Positions 53,005-61,973 of a stretch of 64,000 bases of DNA are shown here, in pieces. This stretch comes from Ruegeria atlantica (GTDB lineage: Bacteria; Pseudomonadota; Alphaproteobacteria; Rhodobacterales; Rhodobacteraceae). The number at the start of each line of letters is the position of its first letter. Positions within the stretch are counted from its first letter, which is position 1. Below the pieces are notes generated by a model. It saw nothing but the letters and a program-made list of their open reading frames with translations. It made no database searches and had not been told where the DNA came from. The DNA is taken from the NCBI RefSeq assembly GCF_001458195.1, contig NZ_CYPU01000018.1, positions 83,175 through 147,174 of the forward strand, given 5' to 3'. Both the position numbers and the translations under genes were made by a program.

Positions 53005-53683
53005 CGACTGCGTGATTGAAAACGGGAATTTCACCCTAAACGCCGATATCCAGATCGAGGTTGGCAACAGCATTGCCATTGTCGGCCCGTCCGGGGCGGG
53101 CAAGTCCACATTGCTAGAGACCATCGCTGGATTTCGGGATCTGAAAAAGGGTCAGATTTTTTGGAGTGGACAACAGATTTCCAACTTGCATCCCGGCAAG
53201 CGCCCTATGGCGATGCTGTTTCAAGACGGAAACCTGTTTCCGCATCTGACGGCTGAACAAAACATCGCCCTGGGCCTGCGCCCAAACGGTCGGTTGTCCG
53301 AAGACGAGGATGCTCAAGTTCAGTCCGCTCTGGGCCGGGTTTCTTTGCATGGTATGGGCGCGCGCAAACCCTCGGAACTGTCCGGAGGACAGCAAAGCCG
53401 GGTTGCCCTGGCCCGCGTACTTGTGCAGCGGCGCGAACTGTTGCTTTTGGACGAACCGTTTGCAGCCCTTGGACCAGCCTTGAAAGCCGAAATGCTGGAT
53501 TTGGTGGCCGATCTGGTGGCCGAAACCCAAACGACCCTGTTGATGGTCAGCCACGATCCGCAGGATGCACGCCGTATTGCCGACCAAACCGTACTTGTTG
53601 CAGACGAAACGGTGCATGCCCCCGTTCAGACAGCGGAACTCTTTGACAACCCGCCGCCAAGCCTGCGTGCCTATCTTGGCTAG
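52991..53683 (+). CDS. thiQ: ThiQ, thiamine ABC transporter ATPase
   Basis: ATPase of 230 residues. Walker A GPSGAGKSTLL, signature LSGGQQSRVALARVL, Walker B LLLLDEPFAALGP and switch His in LMVSHDPQDA are present. The start at 52991 follows GGAGGGCGCTGGC; the longer open frame upstream is inside thiP. Confidence 0.94.
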   Translation: MLKLDDCVIENGNFTLNADIQIEVGNSIAIVGPSGAGKSTLLETIAGFRDLKKGQIFWSGQQISNLHPGKRPMAMLFQDGNLFPHLTAEQNIALGLRPNGRLSEDEDAQVQSALGRVSLHGMGARKPSELSGGQQSRVALARVLVQRRELLLLDEPFAALGPALKAEMLDLVADLVAETQTTLLMVSHDPQDARRIADQTVLVADETVHAPVQTAELFDNPPPSLRAYLG

Positions 53684-53749
53684 CGGTGATCCCGCCTCAG
53701 AAGTCAACGAGGCGTTGTAACGGGTCGCCAAGCTAAATATCGTTCAAAG

Positions 53750-55618
53750 ATGGTCAACGAAGACAAGCATACGCAGCACACTGGCGTGATCGACAAAAGC
53801 GCCCAGGCGCAAAGCAACCGCCAAACAAGGTTGAAAATCCGAATTTCCACTCTGCTGGCGCTGACCATTGGCGGACTGGTGGCAATATCGGCTGGCGCAG
53901 TTCTGTTGGTTTCGACTTATGCCAATTTTCAGAACACGACGGAACTGTTGAATACGTCTGCCGCGATGATCGTCGAATCCATCGAAGACGATATCTTCAG
54001 CCTGACGACACCGATCGAGGAACTGGCACAATCCCTTCAAGAAGACGCAAGCACGGGTGAAGTCGATCTGCACGACACCGATTTTCTGAAAGCCTACTTC
54101 AAAGGCGTGGTGGCTTCGGTCCCGTATCTGACAGATCTTGCCATCGTGTATCCTGACGGCAGTCTGTTCATTTCAACACATATCACGGATGTTGAGGGGC
54201 CACGGTTAATAACGTCATACGAGCCTCCGGCTGCAGGCACGCTTCAGTATCTTAAAGATGTTAAAGGCTATGATGGTTTGTTCTGGAACGAACCCTTCTT
54301 TGACCAGGGCCGGACACATATCTCAGCGACTGTACCTGCCTATAAAGACGGTATTTTCCTCGGGGCCGTGCTCGTTTCTTCTACCGTTCACCATTTCTCG
54401 GGCCTGGTCGACGAGTTAAGCGGGAAATACGGGGCAACCGGTTTTGTTCTGTACGGTGACAACCGCGTTCTGGCCCATCCCAAATTGCTGAACCTGTCTG
54501 CAAACACGTTAAGCTCACACGCCCCCTTGCATTCGGTCGCAGCACTTGATGACGCGGTCATCTCACAAATGCTGATGCAGCCACCCGAGTTTCAGGGCAA
54601 CGATGGAACATTTGTCGGATATGTGGTCGAGGCGCTGGACGGAGAACACCTGGTTTTGACAAGCATCGTCAGCGGCTTCGGATCTGAGCCGTGGGTGATC
54701 GGGCAGTATTCTCCACTGAGCGATTGGAGCAACCAATGGTCCCGGCTGAGTGATGCCGCCTTGGTCAGTCTTGGTTTACTGATCGCTTCGGTCATTGCGG
54801 CGCTTGTGTTGGCCAGACGATTGGCGGCACCCATTCACAGGTCGACCGAAGAAGCCATCAAAATCAGCGAGCTGAATCTGAACCAAATCGACCACCTGCC
54901 CCCCTCTCGGGTCTCTGAACTGAACCTTCAGGCTGTTGCCTTCAACAAGATGCTCGACGGGCTGCGCTGGTTTCAAACTTATTTGCCCCGAACCCTTGTA
55001 CGGCAAATGTTAAAGACCGGAGACCCTAACCTTGTGTTGCCGCGCGAAGTCGAACTGACCGTCATGTTCGCCGACATCGTGGGATTCACACCCGCATCCG
55101 AGGCCATGACGCCACAAGCCACGGCAGCAATGCTGAACCGGCATTTCGAGATCCTGAACCGATGTATCGAAGCCGAGGGCGGAACGCTCGACAAATACAT
55201 CGGCGACGCGGCGATGGCGTTCTGGGGCGCGCCGCAGGACCAGACAGACCATGCCGAACGCGCCTGCCGGGCTGCAATGGCAATCAAGCGATCACTAGCT
55301 GAGGCTGGCGTCGAGTACGGCGTCAAAATCGCGGTGCACACTGGACCGCTGATTGTCGGCAATATCGGGGCCGTCGACAGGATGAATTACACGGTGATCG
55401 GCGACACAGTGAACACCTGTGCCCGGATCGAGACCCTGGTTGGCGAACTGCCAAGTGACGAGCAAACCACGATTTTGATCAGCGATGCCACAGCCCGACT
55501 GATCAGCCCGGCTTTTCATCTGATCGACTGCGGCGAATTCACGGTCAAAGGACGTTCAAGGAAAGTGAATGTCTACCGCCTTTGCGATGCAGATAAGACC
55601 CTTCGCCCCTCAGCATAA
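53750..55618 (+). CDS. Membrane adenylate/guanylate cyclase with extracytoplasmic CACHE sensor
   Basis: Class III nucleotide cyclase of 622 residues. A first membrane span (about 35-57) is followed by a periplasmic double-CACHE sensor domain (about 60-325; for example IVYPDGSLFISTHITDV), a second span (about 341-362), a HAMP-like linker with LAAPIHRSTEEAIKISELNL, and the catalytic domain from about residue 435: metal Asp residues in VMFADIVGFTPASEAM and KYIGDAAMAFWGAP, and VKIAVHTGPLIVGNIGA and DTVNTCARIE. It should convert an extracellular small-molecule signal into cAMP. It stands alone between thiQ and the AraC gene. Confidence 0.9.
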   Translation: MVNEDKHTQHTGVIDKSAQAQSNRQTRLKIRISTLLALTIGGLVAISAGAVLLVSTYANFQNTTELLNTSAAMIVESIEDDIFSLTTPIEELAQSLQEDASTGEVDLHDTDFLKAYFKGVVASVPYLTDLAIVYPDGSLFISTHITDVEGPRLITSYEPPAAGTLQYLKDVKGYDGLFWNEPFFDQGRTHISATVPAYKDGIFLGAVLVSSTVHHFSGLVDELSGKYGATGFVLYGDNRVLAHPKLLNLSANTLSSHAPLHSVAALDDAVISQMLMQPPEFQGNDGTFVGYVVEALDGEHLVLTSIVSGFGSEPWVIGQYSPLSDWSNQWSRLSDAALVSLGLLIASVIAALVLARRLAAPIHRSTEEAIKISELNLNQIDHLPPSRVSELNLQAVAFNKMLDGLRWFQTYLPRTLVRQMLKTGDPNLVLPREVELTVMFADIVGFTPASEAMTPQATAAMLNRHFEILNRCIEAEGGTLDKYIGDAAMAFWGAPQDQTDHAERACRAAMAIKRSLAEAGVEYGVKIAVHTGPLIVGNIGAVDRMNYTVIGDTVNTCARIETLVGELPSDEQTTILISDATARLISPAFHLIDCGEFTVKGRSRKVNVYRLCDADKTLRPSA

Positions 55619-55649
55619 CCTGCCAGGAATTCCAGTGGCCGTATAATGG

Positions 55650-56615
55650 TCACTCCGTGCGCCGCAGTTGTTTTGGTGTTTTGCCGTATTCGGCCTTGAA
55701 TGTCTGGGCAAGCGTGGAGGTTGACGCAAAACCGCAAGCAATGGCGATGTCAATAATCGGCATTTGCGAGTTCGAGACCAGGATAAACGCTTTTTTCAAC
55801 CTGATCTTTCTATAAAATTTTCCGGGCGATGTGCTCAGGTGCAGCATGAACTGACGCTCTAGCTGCCGGGTGGATACGCCCACGCGGCGGGCAAGCCTGG
55901 CCGTTGGCAACGGGTGTTCGGTGTTTTCTTCCATGATGCGGATCGCGTTTTGCAGCCGCTTTTCCAGGAAATTCGGGTTCGCGCTCAGGCCTTTGGGTTG
56001 CTCTTGCGCGTGGCCCCGAACGTCGTTCAGCATCAATTGACAGGCCAGTTCAGCCCTGTCTTGAGGCTCAAGAACCTCGGCAAGAATGCCGATAATCGCC
56101 TCGGCGGTATGACCGTGCCCGGCGCAAGTCAACACTGTTCCATTTCGGGCAACAAGACTCTCAGAAAGCATGGGATAATCCCCTATCTCACGCAGCAAAC
56201 CAATGTCGCGCCAATGTGCCGTGACCGGCCCGGATTGTTGCACTGTCGCCTTAATGTATTCGCGTGCCGCGTCCGAAAACAAGGCAACTGGTCGTTTGTG
56301 TTTTTGCATTGCCCGGACGCGTCGCAGCCATGTGCTGACATCTCCCAACTGACCGCCCACAACACACAGGCAATCGCTCAGATACTGGTCAGAGATAGCA
56401 GGCGTTGCCCGCACAATCAGGTCTGAACTGCTGGACACCAGACCGGGCTTGTCCGACGTGATCTGCCACCGAAATAGATCGCGGTTGAGAACATCATTGG
56501 CTGTCTGCAAAACTGTAATGATGGAAGACAGCTCCAGATAGGCAAATTCCGCCTGAACAAAAATCTCGAAAGCTATTTGCTGTTCGGTCTTCGATTTGTC
56601 TGTGGGTGCTAACAT
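55650..56615 (-). CDS. GlxA-type AraC-family transcriptional regulator
   Basis: Regulator of 321 residues with an N-terminal DJ-1/PfpI (amidotransferase-like) domain (about 15-190) and a C-terminal AraC DNA-binding domain with two helix-turn-helix motifs (LPTARLARRVGVSTRQLERQ and PIIDIAIACGFASTSTLAQT). Members such as GbdR and CdhR respond to glycine betaine or carnitine. Here no catabolic gene adjoins it. It is convergent with the cyclase gene. Confidence 0.9.
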   Translation of the reverse strand: MLAPTDKSKTEQQIAFEIFVQAEFAYLELSSIITVLQTANDVLNRDLFRWQITSDKPGLVSSSSDLIVRATPAISDQYLSDCLCVVGGQLGDVSTWLRRVRAMQKHKRPVALFSDAAREYIKATVQQSGPVTAHWRDIGLLREIGDYPMLSESLVARNGTVLTCAGHGHTAEAIIGILAEVLEPQDRAELACQLMLNDVRGHAQEQPKGLSANPNFLEKRLQNAIRIMEENTEHPLPTARLARRVGVSTRQLERQFMLHLSTSPGKFYRKIRLKKAFILVSNSQMPIIDIAIACGFASTSTLAQTFKAEYGKTPKQLRRTE

Positions 56616-56979
56616 TCGACGAGATCTTGTTGTTCTTTATCAGCGCGATAGCCCCTTAAAAGACCCGATCAATCTTTAGGACAGCCGAACATCAATTGGC
56701 GAGGACCCAGTTTGAACCGATCATAGGCTTGAACGCAAGGAACAAGTCCGCGTGCCCAATCGCAGGGCCTATGGCGATCGAACTCTTCCGGCCACAAACG
56801 TACAAACTGAAATGCAGGAGCCGAACCGGCCTAAGCGTAGAATCGCATTGCTTACGATAGCTTATGCTGCTCCAATCGGTTGTATCGCAAAACTTCGGAA
56901 TGGCTGGGATTGTCATTTGTTTTGAAGCACTTATCCAGAGAGCTCCGAAAGTAACCGAAAGCTTGAGGTCGTAGCCCAG

Positions 56980-57614
56980 CGGAATTGCCTCTTTCGGTTC
57001 ATCCTTGCGATGTCGATCCCTTCTAAAGTGGCCAACGCGGCTTCGAATGACTTGAACCCTCACACATGTCGAACACGCCGCCTTATGAATCGATGATCTT
57101 GCACGATCATGTTATTCAATCCTTAGGCCTATTCGTTTGAATACTTGCAAGACAGCCAATCCGCCTCAAGATCATGTTAACCTCCCAAATACCGGCCGCA
57201 TTGGCTAAGCTCTAGTCAATCACGATCTTGTCCGGAATCCCATTTGTGGGCAGCACTTTGGCAAATTAACCTAATTGACCGCGGACTATTCCTGCGCTCA
57301 GACAATATGAAATCAAGGGTATTTCCTATTTTGTCGACTGCGCGATAGAGGTACATCCAATTTCCACGAACACGTACATAAGTATCGTCCAAGCGCCAAG
57401 ACATCGGCGCGGGTTGTTTCTTCACTAGCACTCGCGCTGCAATCAACGACGAAAATATCGCAACCCACCTGTTCAAAATGGTATGGGCTAACCGCACACC
57501 GCGTCCACCCATGATCTCCTCCAAGTCGCGAAAGGATACAGGGAGTCGAAGAAAGCAATACAAAGCGTATAGCACCGTATCCTTTGGGAAATGGAAGCCT
57601 TTCAAGAAGTTCAA
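56980..57614 (-). pseudogene. Decayed IS6-family transposase
   Basis: The open part (residues MNFLKGFHFPKDTVLYALYC to about 57260) matches IS6-family transposases: PVSFRDLEEIMGGRGVRLAH, WRLDDTYVRVRGNWMYLYRA, VDKIGNTLDFILSERRN. After a frameshift near 57255 the remainder is still recognisable with stops: LPTNGIPDKIVID, LANAAGIWEVNMILRRIGC, NMIVQDHRFIRRR and GFKSFEAALATLEGIDIARM. Two or more stops and a frameshift make it inactive. The flanking 56616-56979 and 57615-57745 contain nothing else recognised. Confidence 0.85.
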
Positions 57615-57745
57615 CCTGATACTAGTTGGACAACTATTCGCTGGGAAAGACGCTGGAACCTGAGTGGCCGTTAGCCAAGACCAAAAGTTTGCGGCACGAC
57701 CAAATTGCTGAAGGTTCGCTAAGTAACAAGTCTTTCAAAACGTAT

Positions 57746-58525
57746 CTATGATACGAGCAATCCCGAAATTTTTCCGGCTCCGACCTGCAGCAATTTAACA
57801 AACTGCATTAAACTCTCCAAATCGTGGCGCTGGGTTGGAGCGTGAACTGACAGAGTGGCCACGAGCCTATTGTTTTTTTCTAGTACAGGAACAGCTACGG
57901 CAGTCATTCCCGGCATAAACTCTTCATCGTCTGTCGAATATCCTTTTAACGCAACATTGATGAATTCGGCGCGCAGGGCTTCTGGGTCAGTTATTGTTTT
58001 CTTAGTGTTCGCGTTCAGCTTACTAGCAGACAGAAACCCGTCCAACGTGTTCTCACGAAGCGTGGACAGATACATCTTGCCGCTGGCCGTGCAATGAAAC
58101 GGAACCTGAGTGCCAATCGGCAATTGAATCCTCAGGGGCCATTTCGTTTCTACCCGGTCCAGATATATCATTCCTTCTCGATCCGGGATGGCGAGGTTGC
58201 AGGTCTCGCCAATTTCATCGGCGATGCCCCGGAGGATCGCAAGGCGGGCTGTCCGAAGGTGCTCCGACGAAACCGTGTTCACCGAAAGCTGCCGCAAACG
58301 TGGCCCGGGACCGTAAGACCGCCCATCCAGATCACGTTGAAGGAACCCTTCAGTCTCAGCCGTTTGAAGCAGGCGATGGATTGTCGGCTTCGCCAGACCC
58401 AATGATTCAATCAGGTCTGACGGTTTGACTGCGACCCCGCGCTTTGCAACCTCTTCAAGAATAACCAGCAACCGCAGATTCGTCGGGATTTGGGATTCTC
58501 TGTCTCGCGTGTCTGCGTTTGCCAT
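57746..58525 (-). CDS. IclR-family regulator of the TRAP/GMC locus
   Basis: Regulator of 259 residues: N-terminal winged helix (LIESLGLAKPTIHRLLQTAE) and C-terminal effector domain (VPFHCTASGKMYLS, PGMTAVAVPVLEKNNRLVAT). It lies 11 bases after dctM in the same direction and so probably belongs to the TRAP operon. It is the likely regulator of the divergent dctP/GMC promoters. The effector is unknown. Confidence 0.9.
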   Translation of the reverse strand: MANADTRDRESQIPTNLRLLVILEEVAKRGVAVKPSDLIESLGLAKPTIHRLLQTAETEGFLQRDLDGRSYGPGPRLRQLSVNTVSSEHLRTARLAILRGIADEIGETCNLAIPDREGMIYLDRVETKWPLRIQLPIGTQVPFHCTASGKMYLSTLRENTLDGFLSASKLNANTKKTITDPEALRAEFINVALKGYSTDDEEFMPGMTAVAVPVLEKNNRLVATLSVHAPTQRHDLESLMQFVKLLQVGAGKISGLLVS

Positions 58526-58536
58526 CCCGCTAAACT

Positions 58537-59895
58537 CTAGTTGTTTGGCAACAAGATCAAGGCCAGATCAGGCACCAGAGAGACCAAAATCCACACAGAC
58601 AGCAACGCCACAAGGTAAGGCACCGTATAACGCAGCAGTCGGAAGTAAGGCACGCCTGTCACACCGGACGCAACATAGAGGTTCAGGCCATAAGGCGGCG
58701 TTATGAACCCGATCGATGCACCAACCAGGAAGATCACCGAGAAATGGATCGGATCGACCCCTACCGACGCAGCAATTGGCGCGAGGATCGGCGCAAGGAT
58801 AATCGTCACCGGCAAACTTTCCAGCACCATGCCCGAGAAGAAGACAATGACCATCGATGTGAACAGAACTGCGTAATACCCACCCATTGAGGTAACGAAA
58901 TCTCCGATCGTTTGTTGTGCTCCAAGCAGCGACAGAATTTGCTGCATGACCACCGAGATCGCGATCAGCGGCGCAAGGATACCCGTGATCTGAGCCGAAC
59001 GGATCACGATCGAGGGGATCTCAGGGATCGTGAATCCTTCGACAACTAGCATTTCGGCAAAGCTTTTGTCTGTGGGCGAGATATTATCCCGCGCGCCCAT
59101 GATCCGGTTGATCGGATAGCTGACCAAGCCCGCGATGACACAGAAACCAACGGTTACACCCGCCGCCTCGGTCGGTGAGAACTTGCCTGTATAGATGCCC
59201 CATAGCACGAGGCCGATGGCGAAAAAGCCGAGCCATGCACCAAATGCCGTTTTGAGAATCCGGTTCAGTTGCAGCGGAATCAGGTGTCCCCATCCATTGA
59301 TCCGACAGATGATCCAGCACGCGAATTGCATACCAAAAACCATAAGCGCACCAGGTATGATACCGGCGACGAACAGCTCGGAAATGGGCAGGTTCATCAA
59401 GAACCCGTAGACGATGAAGATGATGGATGGAGGAATGATGATCCCAACCGTACCGCCCGCCGCCGCCGTGGCCGCGCTAAAGCGTTCGTCATAGCCGCCT
59501 TTGACCATCTCAGGGTGCAGCATTGAACCGATGGTTGCGGTCGTTGCAGAGTTCGACCCGGAAATCGCGGCAAACAATCCACACGCCCCAAGCGATGCCA
59601 TAGCCAGCCCGCCGCGTATCCAGCCTAAACAGGAATAGGCAAAATCACTCAGCCGCCGCGCGATCCCCGATTTGTTGATCAGGTCGCCGGTCAGGATGAA
59701 CAGCGGCATCGCCAACAAGGCGAAGCCTTTGTTGAACACGTTCAGTAGCTCTGCACCCATATTGTCGAGTGTCAGCCCCAGAACGAATGAGCATCCGATC
59801 ACCCAGTATCCGATGACCAGCAGCACCGGCACGCCCAACATGAACAGAAACGTCACGCCCAGCGAAATAAGTGTAACTAAAGTTCCGTCTGTCAT
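58537..59895 (-). CDS. dctM: TRAP transporter large permease (DctM)
   Basis: Membrane protein of 452 residues, about 12 spans, the ion-coupled channel of a tripartite TRAP importer for organic acids or similar solutes. Family blocks: NKGFALLAMPLFILTGDLIN, AAISGSNSATTATIG, and IIPPSIIFIVYGFLMN. The ATG at 59895 overlaps the dctQ stop as ATGA; the longer frame to 59946 lies within dctQ. Confidence 0.95.
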   Translation of the reverse strand: MTDGTLVTLISLGVTFLFMLGVPVLLVIGYWVIGCSFVLGLTLDNMGAELLNVFNKGFALLAMPLFILTGDLINKSGIARRLSDFAYSCLGWIRGGLAMASLGACGLFAAISGSNSATTATIGSMLHPEMVKGGYDERFSAATAAAGGTVGIIIPPSIIFIVYGFLMNLPISELFVAGIIPGALMVFGMQFACWIICRINGWGHLIPLQLNRILKTAFGAWLGFFAIGLVLWGIYTGKFSPTEAAGVTVGFCVIAGLVSYPINRIMGARDNISPTDKSFAEMLVVEGFTIPEIPSIVIRSAQITGILAPLIAISVVMQQILSLLGAQQTIGDFVTSMGGYYAVLFTSMVIVFFSGMVLESLPVTIILAPILAPIAASVGVDPIHFSVIFLVGASIGFITPPYGLNLYVASGVTGVPYFRLLRYTVPYLVALLSVWILVSLVPDLALILLPNN

Positions 59896-60560
59896 CAGTC
59901 TGCCCCTATCACGGCCTGCTTGATCAGCGGCTCTCCGGTTTTCCAATTGTGCAGATCGTCAGCAAGGTTTTGAAACACGCGACCGACCATCAAAAAGAAG
60001 GACACAGGCGCGGCCAACAGAAACCACCACTGCATGATGTTGTCTGTCCCAAGCACGATCTGAAAGTTCGAGGCTGACAGCGCAACGAGGCGTGTTGTGG
60101 TCACGATCACGATGACCGCAAAGATGAACCACAAAATGGCATCCAGAAACAGACAGGCCAGTTGACCGCCGCGCGGCATCGCGGTGCGAAACTCGCTGAA
60201 GCTAAGATGCGTGCGCAGGCGGACATTATAGGACGCACCAAACCAGGCCATTATCATGAACAGAAGCGGAGGAATGGTGGTAGACCAGGGTTCCTGATCG
60301 TTAAAGACAAAGCGGTCAATCACACCCCAGAAGATGATCAGCGCAATGGCAAGGTAGGAATAGACCATGATCGACCGTTCGAAGTGGCGTTCAACAAAGG
60401 GCACTTTGCGATAGATCAGCATTACAAGAAAACCGCCGAGCGCGGCGGCAACAGTACCGACAACCCAGGCGGCGTCAGATTCCAATGCGGATTGGATTTC
60501 GAATGAATCGCGAGTGAGCAAGGCGCTGAAAATTGCCCCGATATCTGCCCATAGTGACAT
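59895..60560 (-). CDS. dctQ: TRAP transporter small permease (DctQ)
   Basis: Membrane protein of 221 residues with four main hydrophobic spans and the DctQ-type motif NVRLRTHLSFSEFRTAMPRG. It links DctM to the binding protein. It lies 65 bases downstream of dctP and overlaps dctM. Confidence 0.88.
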   Translation of the reverse strand: MSLWADIGAIFSALLTRDSFEIQSALESDAAWVVGTVAAALGGFLVMLIYRKVPFVERHFERSIMVYSYLAIALIIFWGVIDRFVFNDQEPWSTTIPPLLFMIMAWFGASYNVRLRTHLSFSEFRTAMPRGGQLACLFLDAILWFIFAVIVIVTTTRLVALSASNFQIVLGTDNIMQWWFLLAAPVSFFLMVGRVFQNLADDLHNWKTGEPLIKQAVIGAD

Positions 60561-60591
60561 GAACCCCGTCCTCCCAGTCGGTGTTTAGAGA

Positions 60592-60613
60592 AACCGGCCC
60601 CGAGGGGCCGGTT
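60592..60613 (-). terminator. Strong hairpin between dctP and dctQ
   Basis: AACCGGCCCC-GA-GGGGCCGGTT is a perfect inverted repeat 13 bases after the dctP stop. With no long T run it is more likely an mRNA stabiliser or partial terminator that lets the binding protein be made in excess over the permeases. Confidence 0.6.
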
Positions 60614-60625
60614 CGAAATGTTAGA

Positions 60626-61864
60626 TCAGGCCGCGCCTTTCCACCAACGGCGGGGCTCAACGTTTTCGGGCAGTGTGTCTGCTGGGATCTGCCGCGCGAT
60701 GTCGTAGATTTCCTGATAGGTGTCGATACCACCGGCCCATTTGTTCAGCCGCTCGCGCCACTGCGCCCAGGGTTCAGGATTAAAGTTCGGCGCACACATT
60801 TCCTCGGCCAGTTTGATCTGATCGTCCGGCAGGAATGCTGCACGTACACCGTTTTCCGCAAAGATGGTGTTGGGCAGCTGTGGTTCCGAGAAACCAACCG
60901 TGTTCAGCAATGCAGCTTCGTTTGCACCCTGAATAAGGGCCTGCGTGAAATAGGACGATTCCATTACTGCGTCCTGAAGTTCACCGCCAAGACCGTCAAA
61001 CACTTTGGCCGACATTGACGTATGTTCAGTACCGCAGAAGAATTTGAGATTGACGGATTGCGAGACGACCGGAGCCATGTTTGCGTAGGCAACGGCTGAT
61101 GCCCAAGTTTCCGCTCCGTCGATCAGGCCCGTCTTCAGTGCGTCCAATGTTTCTTCCCATGCCACCGGCACGGGATTCAGGTTCAGCAGCTGCATGGCGA
61201 TCCGGCCAAGCTGAGTCCCCGTTACACGGTTCTTCGTCCCAAACAGCTCTTCCAGCTTGGTGACTGTCGGCTTGTCAGAGAAGGTCGAGCCCATCTGCAG
61301 GCCGCGTAGTTCGCAGTGTGTGAACAGGAATTTCAACCCGTGACGTTTTTCAAGCGGGTCTCGCAGAATGCGCTGGCTGTCGGGACTGTAGAAGAAATGA
61401 TACTGCGCCGCCCTGCTGGGGAACATATAGGCATAGTCCAGCACGTTCAGATATGGCGCACCGCCCGCAGAGTTCTGGGTCGACGCCGCATAGATGTCGA
61501 CGATTCCCTGCTGAGTCTTCTCAACACAGCTCAGTTGTCCGCAGATCTGGTTGTCGCCAATGAACTCGATCCGAATCTCACCGTCTGTGCGTTCTTCCAG
61601 ATCTCGGGCGAATTCGATGGCCCCTGCCCGTTCGATCAGCAGGTTGCGTGTATTGAAGCCCGAAGCACCAAATTTCAGCGTATGCTTGGGTTCTTTCGAG
61701 AACCTTTTTTCATAAGTTGATTCTGCAGCTTGCGCCAAATTGGCCAAACTCATCGCGCCGCCAAAGCCACCCGCTGCCAGCAGCGTTGAACTCATGCCAT
61801 AGCGCCCGGCTACGCGGAAAAAATCCCGCCGTGAGACACCGCTTAGTTTCTTACCGATCTCCAT
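60626..61864 (-). CDS. dctP: TRAP transporter substrate-binding protein (DctP)
   Basis: Periplasmic binding protein of 412 residues. The N-terminus has a twin-arginine-type signal (SRRDFFRVAGRYGMSS) with a cut near LAQAAES, then a TRAP family fold (LIERAGAIEFARDLEERTDG, VEKTQQGIVDIYAASTQNSA, GLIDGAETWASAVAYANMAP). Export of a folded TRAP protein by Tat is less common than Sec. The start follows GGGAGGTAAGC. The solute may be the substrate of the divergent GMC dehydrogenase. Confidence 0.92.
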   Translation of the reverse strand: MEIGKKLSGVSRRDFFRVAGRYGMSSTLLAAGGFGGAMSLANLAQAAESTYEKRFSKEPKHTLKFGASGFNTRNLLIERAGAIEFARDLEERTDGEIRIEFIGDNQICGQLSCVEKTQQGIVDIYAASTQNSAGGAPYLNVLDYAYMFPSRAAQYHFFYSPDSQRILRDPLEKRHGLKFLFTHCELRGLQMGSTFSDKPTVTKLEELFGTKNRVTGTQLGRIAMQLLNLNPVPVAWEETLDALKTGLIDGAETWASAVAYANMAPVVSQSVNLKFFCGTEHTSMSAKVFDGLGGELQDAVMESSYFTQALIQGANEAALLNTVGFSEPQLPNTIFAENGVRAAFLPDDQIKLAEEMCAPNFNPEPWAQWRERLNKWAGGIDTYQEIYDIARQIPADTLPENVEPRRWWKGAA

Positions 61865-61896
61865 TGCTTACCTCCCTGATCGCAATTATTGAGACG

Positions 61897-61909
61897 TTTT
61901 GTATCAAAA
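61897..61909. promoter_or_regulatory. Palindrome in the dctP/GMC divergent promoter
   Basis: TTTTG-TAT-CAAAA is a perfect 5-base inverted repeat in the 109-base gap between the divergent dctP and GMC genes. Its size and symmetry suit an IclR-family site, and the iclR gene closes the dctPQM operon. Binding is inferred. Confidence 0.5.
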
Positions 61910-61973
61910 AATGCTAGTATAGTTCCAGCAATTTGCATAGTGTTTTTTTCAGTTACCTTGAGAGGAGACCGTC

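Noticed and set aside
53114..53731. Open frame of 205 codons antisense to thiQ
   Set aside because: Shadow of an intact ATPase gene.
56692..57063. Minus-strand frame of 123 codons
   Set aside because: It overlaps the IS6 relic in another frame and has no homology-like features.
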